Positions 18,382 through 27,473 are shown, counted from the first letter of the stretch. The stretch: DNA of 64,000 nucleotides from Bordetella sp. BOR01 (GCF_019218885.1 NZ_JAHUWT010000002.1:434001-498000); one strand, 5' to 3'. Notes: generated by a model not told the origin, from the letters alone. Numbers and translations are program-made.

Positions 18382-19371
18382 ATGCACCGTATTTCCCGTC
18401 GTTCTCTCATCCTGGCCGGGACCGCGGCCGTAATAGGAAGCGCCGCGCCCAAGCTCGGCCGGGCCCAGCCATACAAGCCCGCCGGGCACCCGTCGATGAT
18501 TTGCGCCTACCCGGCCGGGGCGTTGGGCGACGGTACGGCGCGCATCGTCGCCAAGGGGCTGTCCCAGGCCTGGGGGATGACGGTGCCAGTGGAAAACAAG
18601 ACGGGCGCGGCGGGCATGATTGCCGCTGGCCAGGTCGCAAAAGGGGCCGCCGACGGGGCCACGCTGTTGTGCATGATTCCCGAAGCCCTGTCCGTTGCCA
18701 AAGCCCTGCAGGTGCCAGTGGGCTTCGATGTGCTGGCCGATCTGAAGCCCATTGCAATCCCTGTGGTCAGCGCCTGCATCCTGGCGGTCAATGGCAAATC
18801 GCGGTTCCAGACGTATGCCGAGCTGGTCGACTTCGCCAAGCAACATCCGGGGGAGATCAGCTTTGGCATCCAGGGCACCGGCAGCGCGTTCCACCTGGCG
18901 CTGGAACGCTGGGCCACCGCCGCGGGCATCAAGGTCACGCCGGTACCCTACCGAGGCGGCGCCGCTGTACTGACCGATTTGCTGGGCGGGCAGATCGACG
19001 CAATGTTCCTGGCCACATCGCTGGGCCTGCCTTACTTCCAGGACGGGCGATTGCGTCCGCTGGCCGCCACCAGCAAGGACCGCATCAGCGCACTGCCCGA
19101 ACTGCGTACGCTTGAAGAACTGGGAGTCGCGGGCTACGACTTGTCGGTATCCATCGGCATTCTGGCGCAAGGCAACACCGGGCCGGCGGTGGCCGATGCC
19201 TTGAACAAAGCCTGCCTTCAAGCCATGATGACGCCAGAGGCGCAAGCGTGGATGAAGCAGAACTACGTGACCACCTCGGATCTGTCGCCTGGCCAGTTGC
19301 AGGAACGCATGATCAAGGAAGTGGCTGAATTCACCGAGATTGCCAAGCGCGCCAATATTCGACTGAGCTGA
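18382..19371 (+). CDS. Bug-family periplasmic solute receptor (TctC-like)
   Basis: This 329-residue receptor of the tripartite tricarboxylate transporter type starts with a Tat-like signal (ISRRSLILAGTAAVIG). The Bug fold shows in VPVENKTGAAGMIAAGQVAKGAADG and in VPYRGGAAVLTDLLGGQID, the loop that contacts the carboxylate ligand. It lies 13 bases after the oxidase gene and 8 bases before the aldolase gene, in one operon. No TctA or TctB membrane genes are nearby, so it is an orphan receptor. It probably binds the substrate of the oxidase. Confidence 0.9.
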   Translation: MHRISRRSLILAGTAAVIGSAAPKLGRAQPYKPAGHPSMICAYPAGALGDGTARIVAKGLSQAWGMTVPVENKTGAAGMIAAGQVAKGAADGATLLCMIPEALSVAKALQVPVGFDVLADLKPIAIPVVSACILAVNGKSRFQTYAELVDFAKQHPGEISFGIQGTGSAFHLALERWATAAGIKVTPVPYRGGAAVLTDLLGGQIDAMFLATSLGLPYFQDGRLRPLAATSKDRISALPELRTLEELGVAGYDLSVSIGILAQGNTGPAVADALNKACLQAMMTPEAQAWMKQNYVTTSDLSPGQLQERMIKEVAEFTEIAKRANIRLS

Positions 19372-19379
19372 CATTCAAT

Positions 19380-20060
19380 ATGATCACCGTCAAAGAGAAA
19401 CTCGCCGCGGGCCGGACTGTCATTGCCGTCAACGTAGGGGGGCGCAACCCCGACGTTATCGCTGCGCTGGCCAAGTTCGGTGCCGACCTGGCATTCATCG
19501 ACTGCGAGCGCTCGGGAATCGGCCTGGATAGCGCGGCCGAACTGCTGTTTGCGGCCAAGGCTGCCCAATTGCCCGCGATCGTGCGTACGCACACGGCCGA
19601 GCAGGCCGAGCTGGTGCGCTTTCTGGATCGTGGCGCGGATGGCCTGGTCATTCCGCATGTGAACTCCGCGCACGAAGCCGCGGCAGCAGCCGAGGTCATC
19701 CGCTACGCCTGCGGCAAGGCCGCGGCGTCCAAGCTGCTGGTGGTGCAGATCGAGACTGCCCTGGCCATCAAGAACCTGGACGAACTGGCGGCGGTGCCGG
19801 GCGTGGATGCCTACTTGATAGGGCCGAACGATCTGGCATACGACTTGTGCGGCGAGCGCGGCGCGAAGAACCCCACGATCAGCGCAGCCATCGATGATGT
19901 GTGCACGCGCCTGCGGGCACAAGGCAAGCGCTTCGGCATGCCTGGCCCCCTGGCAGAGCTACCGGAATTCCGGCGTCGTGGCGCCACGTTCTTGTATTAC
20001 TCGCTCGATTGGCTGGTCCAGTCCGGATTCCAGGCATTAGAGCGCCCGTTGGCGGACTGA
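19380..20060 (+). CDS. HpcH/HpaI-family class II aldolase
   Basis: This 226-residue enzyme cleaves a 4-hydroxy-2-keto acid to pyruvate and an aldehyde in the known family members. The metal-binding glutamate is in VQIETALAIKNLDEL and the aspartate in VDAYLIGPNDLAYDL. It is slightly shorter than typical HpaI (about 250 residues), but no motif is missing. It is the third gene of the GntR-controlled operon. The substrate is not evident from the sequence. Confidence 0.87.
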   Translation: MITVKEKLAAGRTVIAVNVGGRNPDVIAALAKFGADLAFIDCERSGIGLDSAAELLFAAKAAQLPAIVRTHTAEQAELVRFLDRGADGLVIPHVNSAHEAAAAAEVIRYACGKAAASKLLVVQIETALAIKNLDELAAVPGVDAYLIGPNDLAYDLCGERGAKNPTISAAIDDVCTRLRAQGKRFGMPGPLAELPEFRRRGATFLYYSLDWLVQSGFQALERPLAD

Positions 20061-20076
20061 CAGGCGTGCGCGATCG

Positions 20077-21042
20077 TCAATTGGCCTTGAATCCGGTTGC
20101 CTTGACGATCGCCGACCAGCGCTGGGTTTCCGAATCGAGCAGGCGCTGCAGATCTTGCCGGCTGGATCCCACCACGGTAAAGCCCGCGTCGCCCAGCGTG
20201 CGTGCGGCATCGGGGGCGCGCAGGGCGGCGGCGCTGTCGGCCTGCAGGCGATCCAGGATGGCGGCGGGTGTGCCGGCCGGGGCAAATAAGGCGAACCAGG
20301 CGCCGAAGTCGACTTTGCCGTAGCCCGCCTGGGCGAAGGTGGGAACGCCGGGCAAGGCCGCGGAAGGTTGCGCGCCGGTTACGGCCAAGGCACGCATCTT
20401 GCCACCCTTTACCTGCGGCGCGGCCAGTGCCGTGGTAACGAAGGCGCCTTGGACGCCGCCCGAAATCAGGGCCGAGACTGCATCGCCGGTCGAGCGGTAG
20501 TGCACTGGCTCGATCTTCATGCCGACTTCACGGGCGAATAATTCGGCGCCGAAATGGCCCGGCGTGCCCGCACCGAAGGTACCGAAGTTGACGCGATCGC
20601 TGGCGGCCTTGCCGGCTTTCACGAAAGCCGCCAAGTCCTGGTAGGGGGAACTGGCTGGTACCACCAGTACAAAATCAGCCCGTACCACTTCGGAGATCGG
20701 CGCAAAATCCTTGGCCGGATCGTAGTTGAGGTTGTTGTAGGTAGCGGGCGAGATGCTGATCGATCCGACTTCGCCCAGCAGCAGCGTATAGCCGTCGGCC
20801 GGGCTGCGTGCCACGGCCTGGGCGGCAATCTGCCCGCCTGCCCCGGCACGGTTTTCCACCACCACGCTCTGCTTGAGGCGTTCGCCCAATTGCTGGGACA
20901 GGGTACGCGCCACGATGTCGGGCCCGGTGCCGGGCGGGAATCCAACATTGAGGCGAATGGGGGCGTCGGGGTACTGCGCGAAGGCGGCCAGGGGCAGGCA
21001 CAGCAGGGTGGTGGCTATCAGGCGGCGCAAGGGCGATTGCAT
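20077..21042 (-). CDS. Bug-family periplasmic solute receptor
   Basis: The 321-residue protein has a clear signal peptide (TLLCLPLAAFAQ) and mature start YPDAPIRL. Bug landmarks include VVENRAGAGGQIAAQAVARSPADGYTLL and the YRSTGDAVSALISGG loop. It is the last gene of the unit with DUF3237 and the flavin monooxygenase, and probably binds their aromatic or carboxylic substrate. The convergent aldolase gene ends 16 bases away. Confidence 0.9.
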   Translation of the reverse strand: MQSPLRRLIATTLLCLPLAAFAQYPDAPIRLNVGFPPGTGPDIVARTLSQQLGERLKQSVVVENRAGAGGQIAAQAVARSPADGYTLLLGEVGSISISPATYNNLNYDPAKDFAPISEVVRADFVLVVPASSPYQDLAAFVKAGKAASDRVNFGTFGAGTPGHFGAELFAREVGMKIEPVHYRSTGDAVSALISGGVQGAFVTTALAAPQVKGGKMRALAVTGAQPSAALPGVPTFAQAGYGKVDFGAWFALFAPAGTPAAILDRLQADSAAALRAPDAARTLGDAGFTVVGSSRQDLQRLLDSETQRWSAIVKATGFKAN

Positions 21043-21106
21043 GGGGTTGTCTCCTGGGTGGGGCCGCCAGTACATCGCCGGCGGTTGCGAATAATGGGTC
21101 TGAGAT

Positions 21107-21583
21107 TCAGCAGATGCGGTAGAAGCACAATTCGACGCGGTCGGGAAAGCGCGCGCCGGTGCCGATGAACAATTGCTCGTTCAGCCACGCCAGGCGTGGC
21201 GCGGCGGTTTCAAAGCGCGGATAGCTACGAAAATAGATGCGCGCCGGGTCCACCGGTTCGCCGCGCGCCAGGCATGCGATGTCGTTGGCAGTACCGGTGC
21301 GGATGCCCGTGTTTTCGACGTAGACGCGATGGCCATCAGAGGTTTCGATGACATAGCGCGCATGAATGTCGGTAAACGTGGCCGAGCGTATGGACTGGAA
21401 ATCGGCACCGCCGGGCAGGATGATGCCGTCGAGCTGCGCGCCTTCCACGCGGCCGCCCAGGATCGGAATGACGCGGCGGCGGCCATGCGGCGTTTCGCCC
21501 ACTTCCTGGGGCGGGCCGACCTGCACGTGCAGCGTGGCAACATGCTCGAGCCGGGGTGGTGCGGGAGGGGCGCTGGTGGTCAT
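21107..21583 (-). CDS. DUF3237 (UPF0311) protein
   Basis: This 158-residue cytoplasmic protein matches the DUF3237 family, a small beta-barrel of unknown function. Recognisable segments are GRRRVIPILGGRVEG, LPGGADFQSIRSATFTDIHARYVIET and the late FRSYPRFETAAPRLAWLNEQLFIGTG. Family members often sit beside flavin monooxygenases and other aromatic-degradation genes, as here. The start overlaps the monooxygenase stop by four bases, so the two are translationally coupled. The function is unknown; a role with the monooxygenase product is an inference. Confidence 0.88.
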   Translation of the reverse strand: MTTSAPPAPPRLEHVATLHVQVGPPQEVGETPHGRRRVIPILGGRVEGAQLDGIILPGGADFQSIRSATFTDIHARYVIETSDGHRVYVENTGIRTGTANDIACLARGEPVDPARIYFRSYPRFETAAPRLAWLNEQLFIGTGARFPDRVELCFYRIC

Positions 21584-22845
21584 GGCTTTCCTTGGGGGGG
21601 GCGGCGCAGGGCGGCCGGGTCGAAGCCGGCAAGCTGCTTGTAGCGCAGCGATACGGCTTGCAGTTCGTGTTCGGGAATGACCTCGGCAATGTCGGCAAAG
21701 CCTTGCGGGGCGCGCTCTTCGGCCATCTGCATGACTTGTTCAGGGCCGTTGAGCCGGTTGCGCAGCACAATGCCGGCGGTGCGGGGCAGGCGTTCGGCTT
21801 CGTATTCGAGCAGGGCGGTTTCCAGGGCGCGTACCTGGCCCTGGCAGGCCTGCGACAGCCAGTCGGCCAGGCAGCGGGCATCCAGGATGGCTTGCGCCGA
21901 CCCGTTCGATCCGATGGGGTACATGGGGTGGGCGGCATCGCCCAGCAGTGTCAAGCGGCCGCGGGTCCAGCGCGGCAGCGGGTCGCGGTCGACCAGTGGA
22001 AATTCGTAGATGGCCTGCGCGCCGTCGATCACCGCGGGAATATCGATCCAGTCCCAGCGCCAGCTGGCAAAGCGCTCGGCAAAGACCGATTTGTCGACGC
22101 GGCGGTTCCAGTCAGTGGCTGGCAGCGTGGCATCGGGTACGGCCAGCTCGGCGATCCAGTTGAGCAGCGACTTGCCCGCCTGCCGCAATGGCGCCGATAT
22201 CGGATAGCAAACGAATTTCTGGTCTTGGTGGCCGGCCATGAACATGGTGCAGCCATCCAGGTACGACGGCGCCTCGGTGACGGCGCGCCATAACATGCGG
22301 CCCGAGAAGCGTGGCTCGTCGCCCAATGGATAGAGCTGCTGGCGCAGGGCCGAGTGAATGCCGTCGGCGCCCACCACGGCATCGCCCGTGGCGGTGTGCA
22401 GCGTCCCGTCGGCGCGGCTGCGGAAATATGCGCATGCCTGCTTGTCACCCTGGTCCGCGGCTTCGAGCGCCATGCCGGTCACGATGGCATCCGGGCCCAG
22501 CCGGGCGCGCACGGTGTCGGCCAGCAGCATCTGCAATTCGCCGCGATGTATCGAGAATTGGGGTAGCGGATAGCCTGCTTGCAGGCCGCGCGGTTCGCGC
22601 CAGATGGGCTGGCCGAACTTGTTGTAGTAATGCAGGGCAGACGTGGGAATGGCTTGCCGCGCCAACTGGTCTAGCAGGCCCAGTTGTTCCAGTTCATTGA
22701 CGGCATGAGGCAACAGGTTGATGCCCACACCCAAAGGCCGCAGCGCTTGCGTGCTTTCGTAGACGCGGCAACCGATGCCGCGCCGGTGCAGCATCAGGGC
22801 GAGCGTCAGCCCGCCGATGCCGGCGCCGGCAACGATGATCTCCAT
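21580..22845 (-). CDS. FAD-dependent aromatic hydroxylase (salicylate hydroxylase-like)
   Basis: This 421-residue single-component flavin monooxygenase has the N-terminal GXGXXG motif GAGIGGLTLAL, the middle DG motif VVGADGIHSALR and the FAD-ribityl motif LLGDAAHPMYPIGSNG. These are the class A hydroxylase fingerprints. It would hydroxylate an aromatic or heteroaromatic carboxylate with NAD(P)H and oxygen. It is the first gene of the unit with DUF3237 and a Bug receptor, divergent from a MarR gene with a perfect palindrome between them. The exact substrate cannot be read from the sequence. Confidence 0.9.
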   Translation of the reverse strand: MEIIVAGAGIGGLTLALMLHRRGIGCRVYESTQALRPLGVGINLLPHAVNELEQLGLLDQLARQAIPTSALHYYNKFGQPIWREPRGLQAGYPLPQFSIHRGELQMLLADTVRARLGPDAIVTGMALEAADQGDKQACAYFRSRADGTLHTATGDAVVGADGIHSALRQQLYPLGDEPRFSGRMLWRAVTEAPSYLDGCTMFMAGHQDQKFVCYPISAPLRQAGKSLLNWIAELAVPDATLPATDWNRRVDKSVFAERFASWRWDWIDIPAVIDGAQAIYEFPLVDRDPLPRWTRGRLTLLGDAAHPMYPIGSNGSAQAILDARCLADWLSQACQGQVRALETALLEYEAERLPRTAGIVLRNRLNGPEQVMQMAEERAPQGFADIAEVIPEHELQAVSLRYKQLAGFDPAALRRPPQGKP

Positions 22846-22866
22846 AGTCTCTCCAGGCCGTTTTTA

Positions 22867-22887
22867 TTTGTTATGTACCATAACAAA
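22867..22887. promoter_or_regulatory. MarR-type operator, 21-bp palindrome
   Basis: Perfect nine-base arms TTTGTTATG and CATAACAAA flank a three-base centre. The site is 21 bases upstream of the monooxygenase start and about 100 bases upstream of the MarR start. Size and symmetry fit a MarR dimer. Confidence 0.7.
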
Positions 22888-22984
22888 ATGGCCTGGCGGC
22901 CCACACTGGGACTAACCCGGGGGGCGGGTGGCGCGGGTGGCCGGTCTGGGGTAGTGTGTAGTCCCCTTGCCCCCGGCTTTTGCC

Positions 22985-23476
22985 ATGCCCAAAGCTTCTT
23001 CGTTCCGGCCGCGCCGGCCCTTGGCCCGCGGCGAGCATTTCGATCCGCATGTCGCCGGTATCGAATACGGCGCGCTCGATTCGCTGGTCGGGTATGCCAT
23101 CCGGCGGGCGCAGATCCTGATCTACGAAGACTTCCTGGCCGCGCTGGAACCCTGGGATATCACGCCGCAGCGGTTCTCTGCATTGACGCTGATTGCGGCC
23201 AATGCCAGGCTGAAGCTGACCGAGCTGGCGCGCATTCTGGGTATTGCGCGGTCAGGCGCGGTGCAATTGGTAGACCACCTGCAGGCAATGGGCTATGTGA
23301 CCCGGCAGGAAGCGGTGCAAGACAAGCGGGCGTATTCGCTGGTGCTGACGCCGGCAGGGCGGCGCGCCCATGCCGACATTACCAAGGCCGTGCAGGCTCA
23401 TGATCAACGCATCAGCGCCCAACTGAGCGCCAGCGAGCGCACGCGGTTGATCGCGTTGCTTGGGCGACTGGGTTAG
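22985..23476 (+). CDS. MarR-family transcriptional regulator
   Basis: The 163-residue protein has the winged-helix core LTELARILGIARSGAVQLVDHLQAMGYVTRQEAVQDKRAYSL, with the DKR wing motif typical of MarR proteins. It is divergent from the flavin monooxygenase unit and likely represses it until an aromatic ligand binds. The ATG at 22985 is preferred; another in-frame start lies 18 bases upstream. Confidence 0.88.
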   Translation: MPKASSFRPRRPLARGEHFDPHVAGIEYGALDSLVGYAIRRAQILIYEDFLAALEPWDITPQRFSALTLIAANARLKLTELARILGIARSGAVQLVDHLQAMGYVTRQEAVQDKRAYSLVLTPAGRRAHADITKAVQAHDQRISAQLSASERTRLIALLGRLG

Positions 23477-23539
23477 AAGCACGGCGGCAGCGCCCGCGCC
23501 GTCGCCAGGCCCTGGCAGGCGCGTCGGCGCGCGCGGCGA

Positions 23540-24160
23540 TCAGGACAGCGGCAGCGTCAGGACGCCTTGCGTGGCCGGGCGCATCATCAGCCGCCGGTAC
23601 CAGGCCGACATGGCAGGCGTGGCCGGCCGTTCGATGGGCATGGCCAGCCAGCGATGCGCCACGCAGCCCAGCACGATATCGCCCATGGTGATATGGCTGC
23701 CGGCGATGTAGTCGCGCCCCTGCAGGGCGTCTTCCAGCATCATGCCCAGCTTGTTGGCTTTCTGCGCCGAGGCGGCGATGGCTGCCGCGTCGCGCTGCGC
23801 TTCAGGCGTGCGGATCAGGCCCAGGAAGGCGGGCACCATGGCAGGCTGCCATTCGGTGGCGGTCCAGTCCATCCAGCGATCGGCCTGCGCACGTACGGAC
23901 ACATCGGCAGGCCACAGCCCGCCTTCGCTGTAGCGCGCGGCCAGGTAGCGCACGATGGCATTGGATTCCCACAATATCAGGCCCCCGTCGTCGATGACCG
24001 GCACCTTGCGGTTGGGATTCATCTTGCCGTACTCGGGCGTATCCAGCCCGCCGAACTGCCCGCCCACGTGCTCGTTGGTATGCGGCAAAGCCAGTTCGCG
24101 CACCGCCCACAAAACTTTCTGCACGTTTACCGAGCTTGGGCGTCCCCAGATCTTCAGCAT
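23540..24160 (-). CDS. Glutathione S-transferase family protein
   Basis: This 206-residue cytoplasmic protein has an N-terminal thioredoxin-like domain (MLKIWGRPSSVNVQKVLWAV, with the serine region used for glutathione activation) and the NRKVPVIDDGGLILWESNAI segment that binds glutathione. An all-helical C-terminal domain follows. The length is usual for GSTs. It stands 13 bases before ampD on the same strand. The cognate substrate is unknown. Confidence 0.9.
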   Translation of the reverse strand: MLKIWGRPSSVNVQKVLWAVRELALPHTNEHVGGQFGGLDTPEYGKMNPNRKVPVIDDGGLILWESNAIVRYLAARYSEGGLWPADVSVRAQADRWMDWTATEWQPAMVPAFLGLIRTPEAQRDAAAIAASAQKANKLGMMLEDALQGRDYIAGSHITMGDIVLGCVAHRWLAMPIERPATPAMSAWYRRLMMRPATQGVLTLPLS

Positions 24161-24173
24161 GATGATTCCTTGA

Positions 24174-24752
24174 TTAGCATGGCGCCAGCAGGCGCCGTGG
24201 CATGCCTGCCAGGCGGCCGAAACGCGTCCAGTTGAAAGCGGGCCCGGGGTCGGTCTTGCGGCCAGGGGCGATATGTTCGTGCCCCCAGGCCGCGCGCAAG
24301 GGGTAGCGGGCGCGCAGCATGCGGGCCAGTTTGGCCAACGCAGTGTACTGGGCATCGGTGTAGGGCAGCGTATCGGTGCCTTCCAGTTCGACGCCCAGGG
24401 AAAAATCATTGCAGCGTTCGCGCCTGCCGAAGCGCGACACACCGGCATGCCAGGCGCGTGCCTCGGTAGACACGAACTGCACGACCTCGCCCTGGCGGTT
24501 GATGAAGAAATGCGCCGACACGCGCAGCCCGCGCAGGCGCTCGAGCCAGGGGTGGGCGGCGTAATCCAGGCGGTTCAGGAACAGGCCCGCTACGTGGGGG
24601 CCGCCGAACTGGCCCGGCGGCAGGCTGATGTTGTGGATGACCAGCAGTGAGACCGGCAGTCCGGCGGGGCGGGCATCGCAATTGGGAGACGGCAGGAGGC
24701 GCACGCCCGGCGCGGGCGCCAGCCACCCGTGTCGATCAAGCTGTAGAAACAT
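24174..24752 (-). CDS. ampD: 1,6-anhydro-N-acetylmuramyl-L-alanine amidase AmpD
   Basis: AmpD is a cytoplasmic zinc amidase that splits anhydromuropeptides during cell-wall recycling and so limits AmpC induction. The 192-residue protein shows the zinc ligands in LVIHNISLPPG and in the GHEHIAPGRKTDPGPAFNW motif, plus the SAHFFINRQGEVVQFV strand typical of the amidase_2 fold. The length is normal and there is no signal peptide, which distinguishes it from AmiD. Confidence 0.93.
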   Translation of the reverse strand: MFLQLDRHGWLAPAPGVRLLPSPNCDARPAGLPVSLLVIHNISLPPGQFGGPHVAGLFLNRLDYAAHPWLERLRGLRVSAHFFINRQGEVVQFVSTEARAWHAGVSRFGRRERCNDFSLGVELEGTDTLPYTDAQYTALAKLARMLRARYPLRAAWGHEHIAPGRKTDPGPAFNWTRFGRLAGMPRRLLAPC

Positions 24753-24843
24753 GAATGCGGCTCATCGAAAGGGGAAGCGTAACCCCCATTATGCCTGTCT
24801 TGCCGGCAGGGCCCGGCCGGCGGCGAAGACAGGCCGGCAGGGC

Positions 24844-25095
24844 CTAGCGTTCGCCCAGCCGCGCGTGGTCGCGGCTGCACCAGACCTTGCCTTCAAGCAA
24901 TACGGCCTCGGAACGCGGCAGGTGTATGCCGCAATGGGCGCAGCGCACCATCGATTCGACGGGCTGCCCGCCCGGCTGGCGCGCAGGGGGCGCGGGCTTG
25001 GGGGCGTTGCGCCGGTTGCTGGCGCGCGCGGCGGCGATGCGGGCGACCATCATGATCACCAGGATGACGATGACCCAAAGTAACAGCTTGCCCAC
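24844..25095 (-). CDS. PP0621-family small membrane protein
   Basis: This 83-residue protein has one N-terminal transmembrane helix (LLLWVIVILVIMMVARIA), a proline-rich linker and a C-terminal zinc-ribbon-like end with CAHCG and a later C (VWCSRDH). It is conserved next to ffh/ccsA loci in beta-proteobacteria; the function is unknown. Translation appears to begin at GTG (25095), with a GGAG site six bases upstream and only one base after the stop of the previous gene. Confidence 0.8.
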   Translation of the reverse strand: MGKLLLWVIVILVIMMVARIAAARASNRRNAPKPAPPARQPGGQPVESMVRCAHCGIHLPRSEAVLLEGKVWCSRDHARLGER

Positions 25096-25096
25096 A

Positions 25097-25939
25097 TCAG
25101 CTCCGATGAAGAATGACTTCCAGCACGAACCGGCTGCCGGTATAGGCCAGGATCAGGAAGGCGAATCCGGTCAGGGTCCAGCGCAGTGCCACGCGGCCGC
25201 GCCAGCCGCGGATGTGGCGGCCCAGCAGCAATACGCCGAAGGTCAGCCATGACAGCAGCGTGAATACTGTTTTGTGGTCGAAGGGCAGTACCTTGCCGGT
25301 AAGCTGCATGGACGCGATCGAGCCCGATACCACCGCCGCGGTCAGGACCACGAAACCGATCCAGATCACCCGGAACAGCAGTTGTTCCTGCACCAGCAGC
25401 GGCGGCTGGGCATCGAGCACGCGGCCCACGATGCTGCGCTCGGCCGGCGCTTCGAGCGGGCGGTGCAGGTGGCGGTCGAGCAGGGCCATCAGCAGGGCAT
25501 GCAGCGCGGCCACGGTGATCAGGGCGTAGGCGGCCAGGGCGATCAGCAGATGCAGGCGTAGCCAGCCGTTTTCGGCATGCGGAACCAACTGGCCCTGGGG
25601 AAACAGCGCCGCCATGATGCAGACCAGGGTGGCGGCGGGTACCAGCAGCAATTGCAGGCCATCGATGCGCACCAGCAGGCTTTCCAGCCAGAAGACCACC
25701 AGGCCCAGCCACACCGCCGCCGACAGGGCCAGGGCCCAGCCTATGAACAGATGGGAACTGCCCAGCATGGCCTGTTGCAGGCCGATACCATGCAGCACCA
25801 GTGCGCCCAGCAGGCAGACCCGGGCGAAGCGGCCCGTTTTTTCGACGCTGCCCGCGCCCTGCAGGCGCCGCCAAAGCGCCGCGGCAAGCACGGCGTAGGC
25901 CAGGGCGGCCACGGCGTGAAATACAATGCCTAATGACAT
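25097..25939 (-). CDS. CcsA/YpjD-like cytochrome c assembly membrane protein
   Basis: The 280-residue protein has about eight hydrophobic segments and the CcmC/CcsA-type core (LRLHLLIALAAYALITVAALHALL, and GKVLPFDHKTVFTLLSWLTFG with a conserved histidine). It matches the cytochrome C assembly family found divergently next to ffh in beta- and gamma-proteobacteria. A role in heme handling is inferred from the family. The start at 25939 puts the first membrane segment at the N-terminus. Confidence 0.88.
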   Translation of the reverse strand: MSLGIVFHAVAALAYAVLAAALWRRLQGAGSVEKTGRFARVCLLGALVLHGIGLQQAMLGSSHLFIGWALALSAAVWLGLVVFWLESLLVRIDGLQLLLVPAATLVCIMAALFPQGQLVPHAENGWLRLHLLIALAAYALITVAALHALLMALLDRHLHRPLEAPAERSIVGRVLDAQPPLLVQEQLLFRVIWIGFVVLTAAVVSGSIASMQLTGKVLPFDHKTVFTLLSWLTFGVLLLGRHIRGWRGRVALRWTLTGFAFLILAYTGSRFVLEVILHRS

Positions 25940-26048
25940 AAAAACCGTTGTCTGGATGGGGCCCCTTTGCGGGCGCTCGTCGCCGGCAGGCGCAAAGCCC
26001 CTGCACGGGCCACTGTTCAATCAACTAGTGTAAGCGGAAACGCCTCTC

Positions 26049-27455
26049 ATGCTCGATAACCTGACTCAACGTTTGTCGCGCGTCGTGAAGACGCTGCGCG
26101 GCGAAGCCCGCCTGACCGAGGCCAACACGCAGGAAATGCTGCGCGAAGTGCGCATGGCGCTGCTCGAGGCCGACGTCGCCCTGCCCGTGGTGCGCGATTT
26201 CGTCTCGCGCGTCAAAGAAAAAGCGCTGGGCGAGGACGTGGTCGGCAGCCTCAGCCCGGGCCAGGCCCTGGTCGGCGTGGTGAACAAAGAACTGACGGCC
26301 CTGATGGGCGGCGACCTGGGCGCCGGGGCTGGCGACCTGTCGCTGGCGGTGCAGCCGCCGGCGGTGATCCTGATGGCCGGCCTGCAGGGCGCGGGCAAGA
26401 CCACCACCACCGGCAAGCTGGGCCGCTGGCTGGCGCAGGGCAACCACGTCCAGAATGGCCGCAATACCGGCAAGAAGAAAGTGCTGACGGTCAGCGCCGA
26501 CGTCTACCGCCCCGCCGCCATCGACCAGTTGAAGACCGTGGCCGAGCAGGCCGGCATCGATTTCCTGCCGTCCGACCCCAGCCAGAAGCCCGAAGACATT
26601 GCCCGCAATGCCGTCGACCACGCACGGCGCCATCATTACGATGTGCTGATCCTGGACACGGCCGGCCGCCTGGGCATAGACGAGGCCATGATGCGCGAGA
26701 TCCGTGCCCTGTACGACCTGGTACAGCCGGTCGAGACCTTGTTCGTGGTCGATGCCATGCAAGGCCAGGACGCGGTCAATACCGCGCGCGCCTTTGCCGA
26801 TGCCCTGCCCCTGACCGGCGTCGTGCTGACCAAGCTGGACGGCGATGCCCGCGGCGGCGCGGCGCTGTCGGTGCGACACGTAACCGGCAAGCCCTTGAAG
26901 TTCGTGGGCGTTTCCGAAAAACTGGATGGAATCGAACCCTTCTACCCCGACCGCATGGCCCAGCGGGTACTGGGCATGGGCGACATCGTGTCGCTGGTCG
27001 AGCAGGCCCAGAAGAACATCGACATCGCCGAAGCCCAGAAGCTGGCCACCAAGATCAAGTCGGGCAACAAGTTCGACTTGAACGACTTCCGCGAGCAATT
27101 GGGCCAGGTCAAGAAGCTGGGCGACATGGGGTCGCTGCTGGAAAAGCTGCCGGCGCAGTTCCAGCAGGCCGCCGGCCAGTTGCAGGGCGGCCAGGCGGAA
27201 AAGCAGTTGCGCCGCACCGAAGGCATCCTGAATTCAATGACGGCGGCCGAGCGCGCGAAACCCGAACTGATCAAGGCGTCGCGCAAGCGCCGTATCGCGG
27301 CCGGCTCGGGCGTGCCCGTGCAAGAGGTCAACCGCCTGCTGTCTCAGTTCGAGCAGATGCAGGGCATGATGAAGCAGATGAAAAAAGGCGGCATGTCGAA
27401 GATGATGCGGGCCATGGGCGGCAAAGGCTTGGGCCGCTTCGGCGGCTTACGCTGA
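26049..27455 (+). CDS. ffh: Signal recognition particle protein Ffh
   Basis: Ffh binds 4.5S RNA and signal sequences and targets membrane proteins to FtsY. The 468-residue protein has the helical N domain, and the GTPase domain with GLQGAGKTTTTGKLG, DTAGR and TKLDGDARGG. The C-terminal methionine-rich M domain ends in MQGMMKQMKKGGMSKMMRAM. The GTPase P-loop is followed by a short insertion (NHVQNGRNTGKKK), seen in other beta-proteobacterial Ffh proteins. It is an essential single gene, divergent from the CcsA-like gene. Confidence 0.98.
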   Translation: MLDNLTQRLSRVVKTLRGEARLTEANTQEMLREVRMALLEADVALPVVRDFVSRVKEKALGEDVVGSLSPGQALVGVVNKELTALMGGDLGAGAGDLSLAVQPPAVILMAGLQGAGKTTTTGKLGRWLAQGNHVQNGRNTGKKKVLTVSADVYRPAAIDQLKTVAEQAGIDFLPSDPSQKPEDIARNAVDHARRHHYDVLILDTAGRLGIDEAMMREIRALYDLVQPVETLFVVDAMQGQDAVNTARAFADALPLTGVVLTKLDGDARGGAALSVRHVTGKPLKFVGVSEKLDGIEPFYPDRMAQRVLGMGDIVSLVEQAQKNIDIAEAQKLATKIKSGNKFDLNDFREQLGQVKKLGDMGSLLEKLPAQFQQAAGQLQGGQAEKQLRRTEGILNSMTAAERAKPELIKASRKRRIAAGSGVPVQEVNRLLSQFEQMQGMMKQMKKGGMSKMMRAMGGKGLGRFGGLR

Positions 27456-27473
27456 AAGGCCAGCGATCTGCAC

